Part shown: positions 39,981-54,100 of the stretch, piece by piece
Position numbering within the stretch: the stretch's first letter is position 1
Layout of the letters: every line of letters begins with the position of its first letter
Origin: Artemisia argyi
Taxonomy: Eukaryota > Streptophyta > Magnoliopsida > Asterales > Asteraceae
Length of the DNA stretch: 64,000 bases
Assembly: GCA_030686995.1 (NCBI GenBank)
Contig: CM060696.1
Coordinates: forward strand, 111,968,949 to 112,032,948
Reading direction: 5' to 3'
Position numbers and translations under genes: made by a program
Notes under the pieces: model-generated
Database searches by the model: none
What the model saw: the letters and a program-made list of their open reading frames with translations, nothing else
Told to the model about the DNA's origin: nothing

Positions 39981-42198
39981 TGAAATGATTGCAAATACGT
40001 TATAATTTGAGTCTGCTGGCGTGCTTTTGAAAGAATAATTGTGGAACTAAAACAAAAGGCTATTACTCCAACGGTAAAGAAAGATAAAGAGAATTAATTA
40101 CACCAACGGTCCCCAAACTCATAAAAATTCGCTGATTTAGTCCCAACTTCTCAAAAATTACAGATTTAGTCCCAAATTTTTTGATTAATTACGAATTTGG
40201 TCCTTTTCTAGTAACACTCGTTAGTTTTCTCATTAGGTGCAATGGTCTTTTCGTCTTTTTAAAATTTCTTGTAAAAAACAACGCAATTACACCGTTGGTC
40301 CTTTTAACTCCACCCAACCCTCCCACTCTACACGCCTTTCCCAAACCATCTACCTCGCCATTATTACCCCAATTTCCCCAAAATCCCAGATGAAACTGGG
40401 GAATGCGAACATCACAGATGAAATGATGGATGCGATTATGGAATGGGATAAAGTGTTCATCACAGATGAGAGTGGAGGGACTTGATGATAAACATGGGAG
40501 AATACGAACATCACAGATGAAATGATGGATGAGATATGGAATGATTAAAGAAAAAAAAGCATACAATAAAGACAAAGGAATAAATGTAAAAGTACCGTGG
40601 GATTTTTATTCTAGTTATGATCAAGAGGATTTGGATTTTGTTGAATTTCATAATGAAATTGATAATAATTCAGTCATAAAATACCAAACTACTTAAGACT
40701 TTGATCTTTTTGGCTATCTTTGCAGATATCATCTCCAAAAGCAAGTCAACCTACCCTACTGTGATCCTTTTGGATAGTGATGATGATCTCAGTAAGGATG
40801 TTGTGATCACTTACGCTCTGTTCTCAAGTTAAATTTTTAATGAATGGAAGGGGATGGGATGAGAATGAGAAAGTTGGGAATAACACTGTAAAGAAAGTGA
40901 TTATTTTTATTTGTGTTATTGAGTTTTTATTATAAGTTGCAAATAAAGAAAAGGAAGCTACCCAAATTACAAATATACACTCAAAAGGAAAGAAAGTGAT
41001 TATTTTTATTTATGTTCTCATGAAATACTATCCAGCCATAATTCAACAAAGCGAGGAATTTCGAAAATATTCTTCACATAAAATGCAAACCATTTTTTCA
41101 CAACAATTTGTACATATCTTTCTAGTCTATTGATAACAATAGTAATATAAGGTACATATGCAATTATTCTAATCTGAATGAGAATATTTGTTCTCTAGAC
41201 TCTAGTGATCTACGTTATCAATAACAAAAGTTCAGCAAGTCAAAGAACTGAAGTGGGTACACTGATATTGGCATTTCTTGAATGAAAATAGAAAACAATT
41301 ACTTAGCTCCAAACTATATATGTCATAAACTTCCATGCAAATTGATAACACTTGAAAATCATTAAAAAGGGATCTACAATTACTAAACTGTAGTGATAAC
41401 GTTCATCATACACAAAATCGTAAGTAAAATTGCAAAAAAGAAAGAAATAGAAAAGACGTTATAGATCAATCAAACTAACAAACATAATTCAACAACAAAA
41501 CATCAATCATGTCAAGGGTATAATAGGCATTTAACAAAAGCCCATGTTCTCATAAAACCCGTTCCCTCCTAATCACCCCAATTATGGGCGGATTACATTT
41601 ACACACAAAAGCCCATCCCTTCCCTCCCTCCCACCTTCCCGTCCCCTACCTTTCCATCTTAAAAAAACTCAAGAACGTCTTTTTTTTTTTTCCTTCCCAT
41701 CCCCTTCCTTTACTTAAAAAAAAAAACTCGAGAACAGAGCGTTAGGAAGAGGTGGACAAGATGCTTGAAAACAGAAGTTGCAAGCAGAGGAAGAGAATGA
41801 CTCTTAAAGTAACAATTGAAAGCAGAGGTTGCATAGTAGATGAAAATGGTAAGAAACGAAGAAGCACTGTTAAAGTGAGATGTTGCATATTAGGCCTAAG
41901 AGCAAGAAACTCAAATGCAGGATGCGGGAATTATGTGCAGGTCCATGTGTTCATGTAGTGGATGGGCACATATTTTTGTCTTTGATGATAGTGGACCATA
42001 TTTTGTGTTATATTTTATGTTGTGAAACATTAAGTGCTTGTTCCCTATTAGATATAGTTTTGGGCAGTGTATTTGGATCTTTTAAGACATCTTTTGTTTT
42101 AATAATACCACTTGTCTTGGTTAAATGTGTTGTGCATTGCATTGACTACATCTTTTTGTTATTGAATATGCCATTTGAAGTTATTGGAAATCACAAAT

Positions 42199-42285
42199 AT
42201 AATCATAAAGAATGTTTGGTATAAGCTGGAAAATGACAGAGAAACTTCTTTGTGGTTTGACAATTGGTGTGAATCCTGCAGGTGT
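42199..42285 (+). pseudogene. LINE zf-RVT scrap
   Basis: The frame reading NVWYKLENDRETSLWFDNWC matches the zinc-binding reverse-transcriptase region of plant LINEs (pattern VWxxIGDGxxTSLWFDNW). It is only about 30 codons, embedded in the inverted-repeat element. Confidence 0.55.
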
Positions 42286-42739
42286 TTGTATTATGCTAGA
42301 CTTGGAAGTGTATTATGTATTTATCTTCTAGTTAGCTATGCAGGAGAAGTTGCAAGAAGATGATAGAATGGCTTGTTGGGGTTCTTATGATGTTCTTGTC
42401 CCTAAGAGTTAAATTACACATCATCTAGATCAAATGTTTGGTTTAGCTAATCCATATTCTCCTCCCACTTTTGTTTTTGCCTAAATTTGTATCATGCTAC
42501 TCTTATTCAGCCCTTACTTCTTCTTCTAATGTTTTTATTAATGCTTCTTGGTCTAATCTCAGATGATGTTCCTTTGTATAATGTTAGATAATTACATACT
42601 GTTATAAAGGTGACATATACATGTATCAAATTATTAGTTAACTTACTAGTTTACATACCCGTTCATTAGTAACGGGTTCATCACTTGCAGGCAAATCAGT
42701 TGTACCACCAACAGTTCCACTACCACCTACACTAGTGTC

Positions 42740-43010
42740 ATTTCCAGGAATTGTTTCATTGTCAAAAACCTTAACCAAATTTCTCATTGTAATGTTAAGA
42801 TAACGGGCCGATTGTTTATGAAAAACACAGAAACATTATGAAGTATCAAAGCAACTTTTACAATAATAGCCTTTCCATAACCACCCTCTGTAAGGACTTT
42901 GTGATGAATTGTACCATAAATTGTACCTGAAGGATCTTTGAGTGTTATTGTTAGATCACCTAACGTATTCGGAGTACAAGACTTCTTACTACCACAACCT
43001 TGTCAAGTTT
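42740..43010 (-). pseudogene. HROB-like OB-fold gene fragment
   Basis: The minus strand reads KKSCTPNTLGDLTITLKDPS, then GTIYGTIHHKVLTEGGYGKA and LILHNVSVF. This is the pattern of the OB-fold domain of plant homologous-recombination OB-fold (HROB/C17orf53-like) proteins, often dispersed in transposons. It changes frame before CTPNT, stops soon after LTLQ and is cut upstream by the hAT MITE, so it is a captured remnant. Confidence 0.5.
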
Positions 43011-43057
43011 CCCATTCTTGCAAAAAAATTTGATATCGCCAAAACACCCACTCACGA

Positions 43058-43677
43058 TAGGGATGGCAAAAAAACCCGAACCCGACGGGGAAACTCGAAA
43101 CCCGAACTTTTTGGGGCGGGGCGGAGCGGGCTTATCGGGTTTTGGGGCGGGTTTCGGGGCCTTAACGGGGATTCTTATCGGATTTGGGGCGGGGACGGGT
43201 CACACCATCCCCGCCCCGCCCCGCCCCGAAATATATTTATACATATACATATATGCATATACATAAAATATTGTGTTAGTATTTACATACTAAACATATA
43301 TTTCTCTAACTTTTGTTAGTTTTCATCTTTGTAATATTTCAAATTGTGATGAAAGAAGCTTGTTTTATATCATAATATTCTAAAAAAGTTGTGAATTATT
43401 CCAATGATTAATTTGTTATTAACGCGTTATTGTTAATAGTGTAATAATAAAAGTAACAAGGAACGAAACGAGTATGATAGAGCATGGTGTTCAAAAAAGA
43501 CAACCCGATAAGACCCCAATGGGGAACGGGGCGGGTTTGGGGGAGTATATTGCCCCAACGGGGCGCCCCGATAAGATCCCCGATGGGGATTCGGGCGGGT
43601 TTGGGGATGAGTTTTGTAATCGGGTTTGGGGATGGGGAGAGCCGCCCCGCCCCAAACCCGCCCCATTGCTATTCCTA
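43058..43677. mobile_element. GC-rich hAT-type MITE (620 bp)
   Basis: It starts TAGGGATGGCAA and ends TTGCTATTCCTA, imperfect inverted termini, with a perfect 8-bp target duplication ACTCACGA at 43050-43057 and 43678-43685. These are hAT hallmarks. The ends are packed with CCCGACCCGA and GGGGCGGGG motifs, in contrast to the AT-rich middle. It is nested in the larger inverted-repeat element, next to the OB-fold fragment. Confidence 0.85.
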
Positions 43678-44038
43678 ACTCACGATCCCTCCATCACCAT
43701 TCACAAACTCAACCGCACTGACCTATGACCCAGTGTAATTTCATTGTTTTTAACAAGAAATTTTGAAAAGACGAAAAGGCCCTAGTAGCTAACGAGAAAA
43801 CTAACGAGCGTTACCAAAAAAGGATCAGATTCGTAATTAATCAAAAATGTTGGGACTAAATCTGCGATTTTTGATAAGTTGGGACTAAATCCGAGAATTT
43901 TTGAGTTTGGGGACCATTAATGTAATTTACTCAATAATAACAGACTTAAAAGAACGTGTGTCGGTAATAGTTTACGTCACCAAATGATTTTGAACCACTT
44001 GCTGTACCTACCAGCCTGCCACCTTCATAATACCATAA

Positions 44039-46873
<2,835 letters not shown>

Positions 46874-47351
46874 ATTTGATCTCTTTGCTTGTCATTTTAT
46901 AACACTGTGGTGAGATTTATTCTTGTTTCGCAACTCACTTAGCAATTTGACTTAAACTTTTGTTGTATGCTAAGCTATATCATCCATGACAAAGCCATGT
47001 CACCGCTCACCGGTGACCAAATTTCTAATTCACCTAAAAACCAATTTTGTTGCAACCCATGACAATAACTAAATGTACATAAACCCAAAGACCCCTGAAA
47101 TCATTAGTCATATTCGCACTTTTAAAGCTATTAGAAGGGAAAAAAAAACATCCATTAGCACCTGAAAAAATCACATAATTTTCCATATTACGAAACTGAA
47201 TTGTGTCACAGGTTTTGTAGTTTCCTTCCAACACATTGTATAAACCCCATAGGAGGATAAAATTGTAAATGTGCTCATGATAATGAATCCTTCCGGACCT
47301 GCCAAGATTCTGGCTTATTGGTGGACCCTCTCAACAATGTAAAGATTTTCC
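46874..47351. other. Convergent 3' spacer
   Basis: It lies between the 3' ends of reductase B (plus) and the BRIP-like gene (minus). No further gene is seen. Confidence 0.5.
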
Positions 47352-49349
47352 CTAACTTATGTTCAAATCAAATTCACGCCCTTCACGCCAATCACTTTGT
47401 ATGCCCATATCTCCATTATCCCTTTCTTCATCATTTAGAAAATCCTCAAACGGTTCCTTTTCAGATCTCTGCATATTGTTTGCCCACCCATTCATCATTG
47501 CATCCATATTGACTTCTTGTTCCTGATTATATAATTCATGAGCCCTGATTGCACCAGCCCTTACTGGTCCCCTAGCCATCATCTCAGCACGAGCTTGTGA
47601 CTCAGCCCGAAGCTGTTCTGCTTGGGCTATAGCCGCCATGCGCAGACTAGCTGCTTGAGCTTCTAGGTCTTCCTTTTGCCTTGTTTCCAATTCTGTCCTT
47701 GCTTCATATAATGCTCGTCTTTCTTCCTGAAGCAGAATCTGTTCAACCATTAACCTCTCTTCTGATCTAAACTCACCAATCGCCTGTTTTCTGGAAATGT
47801 CATTGAAGTCGTTAACTTGTTTCTCAAAAATTGCAGTAAATTTGGCTACTTTGTTATAGATGTTGTTATCCCATTGTTGAGAGCGTGATAATGGCTGGGC
47901 TGAGATGTCAGACTCAAGGATTCTATCATCTTCCTCAGCTTCATAATCTGCAACCACATGGTAAGGTAGAAGCCTGGACAGACATCAAGGATAAACATGA
48001 ATATAATGTGGACAAATATATCATCAATTGCAATCTTCTTTATATATGTCATTTATTGCAGCTAGAAGCAGAATTTCTAATTATTTAGTTGTTTACTAGT
48101 AAACGCATTCGTTTGGGTTCTGCTTTTTCCTAACTGGTAGCCCAAGTAAATAAAGTAGCTAAAAGGAGAGGGGTAAAATGTTGCCAACGTGTGTTTTTAA
48201 CACATACAACCTACTAGATCAAATTACTTTTTTTTTTTTTTTTTTTTGATTATATACTATAATCACATTTAACATATATTTATATAAAAAATGGGACAAA
48301 ATATCTCTGGTAACTCACCACACTCCATTCATTGAGATCAAACAATTACCCATTTTGACCCAAACCCGATTTGACACCTCCACTTGTATATCCATTTTAT
48401 AAGCTGTAGCATTACTAAGGACGAGTTCTATAAAAACCCAAGTGCGCGCTATACTTATTAGGGTCATCAGCCTTAAGAAACTTAGGTCTAAGATTTTGTG
48501 CTTTCCATGTAACAAAATTCTGTACAGTGACACGACAGGCTCTTGAAAGCTAGCTAATCAAAGGTGGAAAGAAAAGATGAGGTATCATGAAACGCCAACA
48601 AGAGCTATGATTTGAAACATCGTTCAATATTTATTAGCCACATTAACAAATAGACAGCAAGTGAATGTTATGACATTTGCATTGCAATAAGATGCAACAA
48701 AAAGTACAGTGACGGATCCAACTCCCAAGAGCAAATTAACGTGGTTCCCTTATTTAGCCGCAGCAGTAAAATCGACAGATTAACGAGCCAACTACCAAAT
48801 GGGTTAGGTCGGGTCATTTGCACTATAAGATAATAAGAAAAATCTTGGTAGGTCGTATGGAATCCGTTGCAATATGGTTATTTGTCCGACATTATGAACG
48901 TTCTGTAAACAGGATTAAAATTTATAAAATTTCCTTTATTGCATGCATGTAATTGCAATTAACTTTTTATTAAACAAGTATAACAAGATCAAAATGTACT
49001 TCCATCAAAATTGGGCAAGAAGAATCCGTGCTAATAATAATAAACGTAACGGTCACAATACAATATAAGCTAGCTAGATCAAACATAAATATGTGAGTTA
49101 CTTAATTAACCTTTGACAAGCATCTTCTAAGGAAGAAAAAGGTTGTTTGAAATCAGGATGACAAACACGCCAAGCATCCTCACATGCAGCCATTTGCTCT
49201 TGTGTCGACTGATGATTGGGTTGTCGTAAAATGGAGGAATTAATATTGTTGTTGCTAGGAAAAGTACTAAATGATTGTTGTTGTTGTATTTGTTGTAATA
49301 AACGGAATTGATTTTGATTTTGAAGAGGCAATGCCTTTGCTTTCTCCAT
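47352..49349 (-). CDS. GLTSCR1-domain (BRIP1/2-like) SWI/SNF subunit
   Basis: Two exons, 49349-49111 and 47973-47352, joined through a 1137-bp GT-AG intron that splits an Arg codon; 286 residues. The N-terminus is Gln/Asn-rich (LLQQIQQQQS). The GLTSCR1-type region spans the splice site: CEDAWRVCHPDFKQPFSSLE, then LLPYHVVADYEAEEDDRILE and SRSQQWDNNI. After it comes a long charged coiled coil (KVAKFTAIFEKQVNDFN through RMAAIAQAEQLRAESQARAE). Arabidopsis BRIP1 and BRIP2, similar in size and domain, are subunits of BRM-containing SWI/SNF (BAS) chromatin remodellers; that role is transferred by homology. The gene appears intact. Confidence 0.85.
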
Positions 49350-49464
49350 TATTTCCTAATTGTCTTTGATGATTTCTGCCGATTCTTCAGATCACATTTC
49401 CTATCAATTCGCTAACCTCCTTTCTTAGTTTGGGTGTTTGGAACTTGTTTATCATATTACGTAG

Positions 49465-49476
49465 TATATAAATACA
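49465..49476 (-). promoter_or_regulatory. Candidate TATA box of the BRIP-like gene
   Basis: GTATTTATATAC on the minus strand lies about 116 bases before the ATG at 49349, a reasonable position for a plant gene with a leader of about 80 bases. Confidence 0.35.
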
Positions 49477-50696
49477 CCTTTTGGTCTCATTCGGTATGAC
49501 TAGCTTAATATACTCTCGACACATTAATTATCCCTATAAAGTCACATGACTAACGAATGCCGGTTGTCCGGTTATAAAACTATTTCAGGCTTTCAGCTTT
49601 CAGTTTATATTCGGGTTTGGCCCAGGGCCCAACGATAACTTCTAGGCCCAATACATGCCTTTGTAATTTTTTCCTCATCTTAATCCCAAACATATATAGA
49701 TACTCTTTTATAAAAAAGTAATTATGTGGAATTGTGATTTTTGTTTTAGGTATATATGGAATTGCCCCTGGTCTTAGGGATAATTCCATATATATTCAAA
49801 AGAAACTTCATAATTCCATATTTACTCAAATGACAAGTTTTCAATGCATGAATACAATGCTTTTAAAGCATGTGTTGAGGAAATATGGAATTGTGATGTT
49901 TGTTTTGGGTATATATTGAATTGCCCCTTAGTCTTAAGTAGTATTTATCTTTTCTCATGATGCATCATAATACAAAACTCATCTTCACCATTTATGTTAG
50001 TAAATTGTCAATAAACATTAAAGATCGATTCATCAACAACTATTACGTCTCATAAATTTATCCCAACGAAATTGAGATTGCTATTGTTATTGTAGTCTCG
50101 TTAGTTATTCTTTAAAAGTTAATGCATATTCTAGAAAAAGTTGAAAATAATAATACGTCTACTTGCTTTTAAAAGAGTGAAGGTGATTTTCTATTATGAA
50201 AATCACGCATATGCTGAAATCTCACTGTATCTTCACAAATTATCTATTTATTTGGAGTTGGCAAGAGAAAAAAAAAAAAAAAAAAAAAAGTAACAACATA
50301 TTTAAAAACAATTTAACCACATCTTAGCGAGTATAGGTTAGGTTAGAGACACCTTCGGACTTATTAATTATGTGAGGTTTTGGGAGGTGATTTTTTTTTT
50401 TTTTTTTTCTAACGTGTGATTGTTTTGAGAAAAAAATCGCGTAATTGTTTAAGAAAATGTGCAAGTAGTTTAATGCAAATTGAAAATTTTTTTTATGTGC
50501 ATTTGTAATTTTTCTGAAAAGATGGTTATGTTTGTGATTTCCTTGTCAAAACATATTAAATCAGTCTAAATTTATATAATTAAATGAAAAATAATATAAA
50601 TGGTGTATAGCAATTCAAAAGTCAAACCCACTTCAAATTTGGTTAAGTTTAATTTTCGGTTTTATTAAAAGAAAATTTAATTGAACAACCCGATAA

Positions 50697-50928
50697 TAGG
50701 GGTGAGCATCCGGTCAAACCCGGACCGGATCGGACCAAGACTGATTTAGCCCAAAAACACGGACTGAGGACCGGATCAAATGTGTATTGCCCCGTCCGAG
50801 TCAGTCTGGTTCTTTGATCGGTCCGGTCTGAAAAAGCAAAATGATTGGTTGTATGTAACACTAGAGGACCAAATGTGGACCGAGGAACATACCGAAATAG
50901 GTTCGGTCCAGACCAGTTCGGTCCATTA
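50697..50928. mobile_element. hAT-like MITE upstream of primase
   Basis: It starts TAGGGGTGAGCATCCGG and has the 8-bp repeat CCCGATAA on both sides (50689-50696 and 50929-50936). The interior is rich in CGGACCGGATCGGACC-type motifs. The right end (CGGTCCATTA) pairs poorly with the left, so class assignment rests mainly on the target duplication and the left terminus. Confidence 0.5.
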
Positions 50929-51023
50929 CCCGATAAAAAGTCGAATAAACTCAAGTTGGGCCCCTATGATTTTTATTACACATTCTCATAAGCCCATCTC
51001 CACATAATCAGTCATCATCAAAA

Positions 51024-51056
51024 TTTTGGCGGGAACAAGAACCCCATTTTCCCGCC
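51024..51056 (+). promoter_or_regulatory. Two E2F-binding sites in the primase promoter
   Basis: TTTTGGCGGGAA (51024-51035) and TTTTCCCGCC (51047-51056, the reverse-strand GGCGGGAAAA) fit the E2F consensus TTTSSCGS and lie 100-132 bases before the ATG. E2F control is established for plant DNA-replication genes, so S-phase expression is expected. Confidence 0.75.
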
Positions 51057-51155
51057 ATCTCCATATCCCAAAAACAAACCTGAACCCACACTAGCATCCT
51101 TAACAAACAAGATCCAAACAATCAACCAAACAAACAATTGTAAATCACAATCACA

Positions 51156-54100
51156 ATGGAAGTAGTGAGATCCCAGAAACAAGCTTCTTCATTCGCCGCA
51201 TCATCGGACAATGTTTCGGCAATACCCCTTTATCGTACCCCGCCCACTCTCGAAGTCAGGCTCGAAGATTTCGAACGCTTCGCTGTCGATCGCCTTCTGG
51301 GTTCGCTCCTATTTCTCTTTATTTATTTGATACAATTAGTTATTTTCATATATAGGGTTTAGGGTTTAGTATTTGACTTTTCCCATATTCATAACAAATT
51401 AAGAATTGATTAATTAGAGAGGGGGGGGGGGGGGGGGGGGGTTGTTTCGGCTTATCTTATAGAAGCCGAAAAGTTTCAAAATAAGCCACAAAAAGTGAGC
51501 TTATGAAACATAAGCCCAAAATCAAATAAGCCATAAGCCAGCTATGTAAGCCTAAACAAACACCCCCTTAGTTCATAAAATAATTGCTTGTAATAGTGTT
51601 AAATGCTTATTTCGCAAGGATTAAACTGACCCGTTTTGCGGAATGCAATTAGAAGAAGAAGAAAAAATTACTTATTTTGGATTTTGACGAATAGGGAGTG
51701 CCTAGTGTGATTATTCTATTGGAAGTTTTGTTACGTAACGGTTAAGTGGTTTTAGTATTAGCATACTGAAGTGGTGTTTACATTGATTGCAGTTCTGAGA
51801 GGGATTTCTGATGCATTGGCTAGAGGAAAGAAACCCGATGAAATGGAGAAATTGGTTAGCGGCGATTCTTTATTATTATTTTGAAAACAGAATTTGTAGG
51901 TCGGTGTTTAATCTGTTTTTGTGACCAAGTAGGTGAGTGATCTATGGAAAGCCAATATGAGACATCCACAAGCATCAGAGGTTATCAATAAGGATATCAT
52001 ATCTCATTATGTTTTGCGTTTAGTGTATTGTCGAACGTAAGATATATTTCATCTTTCATTTCTTTGTGCTTTTTATGTTATGTATATATTATAATAGTTT
52101 TATTCTTCGTAACTTTGACATTGTAGGGAGGAATTGAGGAAATGGTTTCTTTCGATGGAAACTACTCTATTTCGCTATCGGTTTCGGCTTGAAGGTTCAC
52201 ATGTGCATGTATGATTATTAACTATATACTTTCTGTTGATGCACATTCAATAACAAGTTTCGTGTTCATTTACTTTTTTCTGATTATTCATGATTGGAAA
52301 TTTGATCTTCAGAAAGCGTTGATGACCGAGCTTGGCATTCCCTACAAAGTTGTCACCAATGAAGAATTTATGGTATAGTTTTGCCATCTGTGTCATTTTC
52401 TTAACAAATAATTTTACTTGCTCAAATTATAAGTCTGCTCATTTGCGTCTTGCTTACCGATCCAAAACTTTAGACACTTGCTATCTTTTTTGATGAACCA
52501 AGAGAATTCTGATTTTTGCTATTTTATTGCAGGGTTTGAAGGATAAATTGGCTCTAGTTGCACGCTCGGTTAACCAACCTGTACCCACATGTATGTCTAA
52601 GTGCATTACCTTCATCAAACTAAGCTGTTTTGTTAATTAGTCTGAGTGTTCTGACTGCATTTATTTTCTGTGTTTTTTTTCTTTACTGCAGCTAATGGAT
52701 CATATTACAAGGTGCATTGCTTCATAAACCTCCTTCACCCCTTCCCTTTTCTTGCTAAAGAACACACAAAGTATTTGTTAATTGCCGGATTCAGGATACA
52801 CTAAGTATTTGTTAGTCTGATTTGCCATGTTTGTTTCATTTCAATTGATGCAGGTTCCATTTGAAGAAGTTCCAGAACTTGTAGCAACCCGCGGAGTGTT
52901 CATCCAGAAAGGATATGCTTATGTTGCTCTGAACCAGGTGAATGAAGGTTTCCTAATCATTATTTTGTAACACTGATGTAACATAAGAGATAGCTCTTTG
53001 ATAATGTTTGTAATATTGTATAAAATAGGTTGTCTCCTTTGTTGTTCCACACTTCCGTAGTGAACTTTCAAAAGCCCTCGTCATCACAAACAGGTTATTT
53101 TTGAATCCTGTGTTTCAACTGTATGTCCGTATCTATGAACTTTACTGACTGCTCACTGTGTACCTTCCAGAAAATGGACATCCATGATCAGGGAACAAGA
53201 GAAGGACCGCCTAACACCTGTGAGTTCTAAGTTTATTTATGCTAGATGAGTCAAATAGTTACTTTTAAAATGTTAGCTAACAAGGAGATGGGTCAAATGA
53301 GTTGGAAGTCATCCAAATTATTTTTATCAGCTTAAGACCTTTTAAACCATTATATCTAAAATACTGGTTTTTATTATACTTTTTGTAATCATATTTGACA
53401 CTGTATTTGTATAAGAGCAAATTTGACCATAAGTGTTTGGGGGTCAATTGGGCAATATTTGTACCAAAAATTAATTGTTTTTAATTGTTACTCAATAACC
53501 CCCCTCCCAGTTTTTCACCTCTCATTTGATTTAGTTTTTTTGTATGGAGGAGGTTTTTAGTCTTCTTCTCAAGTATTGTGGCTGATTATTATTTTGTATT
53601 TATCAGATAGTCGAAGCACTATCTACAAGCTATCTGGGTCCTGATTATGGCCAGGTATGTTTGCCTAATTATATTTTATGTTACTTTTTAGTTGTGGAAG
53701 GTTTTACTTGATAGCTGTTTTTAACATTATTATCTTGACAGGACAAAGCACATGGTGAAATATCTCTGAAGGACATTGATCAAGTAGCAAGAGCTTCCTT
53801 TCCTTTGTGTATGCAGCACCTCTTCAACACAGTAAGTGATTTGATTCAACAAGTTGTTTGAGCTTCATGCTAAGTTTTACAATCTTGCTTATGTTTTGTA
53901 TGTTTTTTTAAATATGATCAGTTAAGAGAGGATCATCATTTGAAGCATGGAGGGAGGATGCAGCTGGGCTTATTTCTCAAGGTATTGACTCTCTTTTTTC
54001 TATTTGAGACTGATTTAGTAATCTGATATCCACATATTATACTATTGTTTCCCAGTCCACCTCGAACAAGATAGCTTTGGGCATACATCTGTGTTTTGTT

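Larger units (their letters stand above)
40091..43932. mobile_element. 3.8-kb terminal-inverted-repeat element with captured fragments
   Basis: Left arm 40097-about 40290 and right arm about 43735-43926 are inverted copies of about 190 bp, roughly 85 percent alike. They carry blocks such as GGTCCCCAAACTCA, GATTTAGTCCCAACTT and TTGATTAATTACGAAT. Inside lie a direct repeat (CGAACATCACAGATGAAATG near 40406 and 40511), a LINE scrap, a piece resembling an HROB-type OB-fold gene and a nested hAT MITE. No transposase was recognised, so it is non-autonomous. The exact ends and target duplication could not be fixed. It sits between the TNL and reductase B. Confidence 0.7.
49350..51155. other. Divergent spacer between BRIP-like gene and primase
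   Basis: It contains a partly repeated block (GGAATTGTGATTTTTGTTTTAGG at about 49728 and a similar copy at about 49888), a poly-A tract at about 50270-50289, a poly-T tract at about 50393-50409, a MITE at 50697-50928 and two E2F sites. No gene is seen. Confidence 0.6.

Noticed and set aside
41752..41958. 68-codon plus-strand frame inside the inverted-repeat element
   Set aside because: No recognisable motif, lies in a repeat-rich insert, and no splice or homology support.
43000..43670. Several open frames in the GC-rich MITE
   Set aside because: Low-complexity Gly/Pro peptides caused by CCCGCC-type repeats; no homology.
47846..48052. Minus-strand frame running through the BRIP-like intron
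   Set aside because: The frame differs from the GLTSCR1-like protein; the acceptor at 47974 explains the real exon start.
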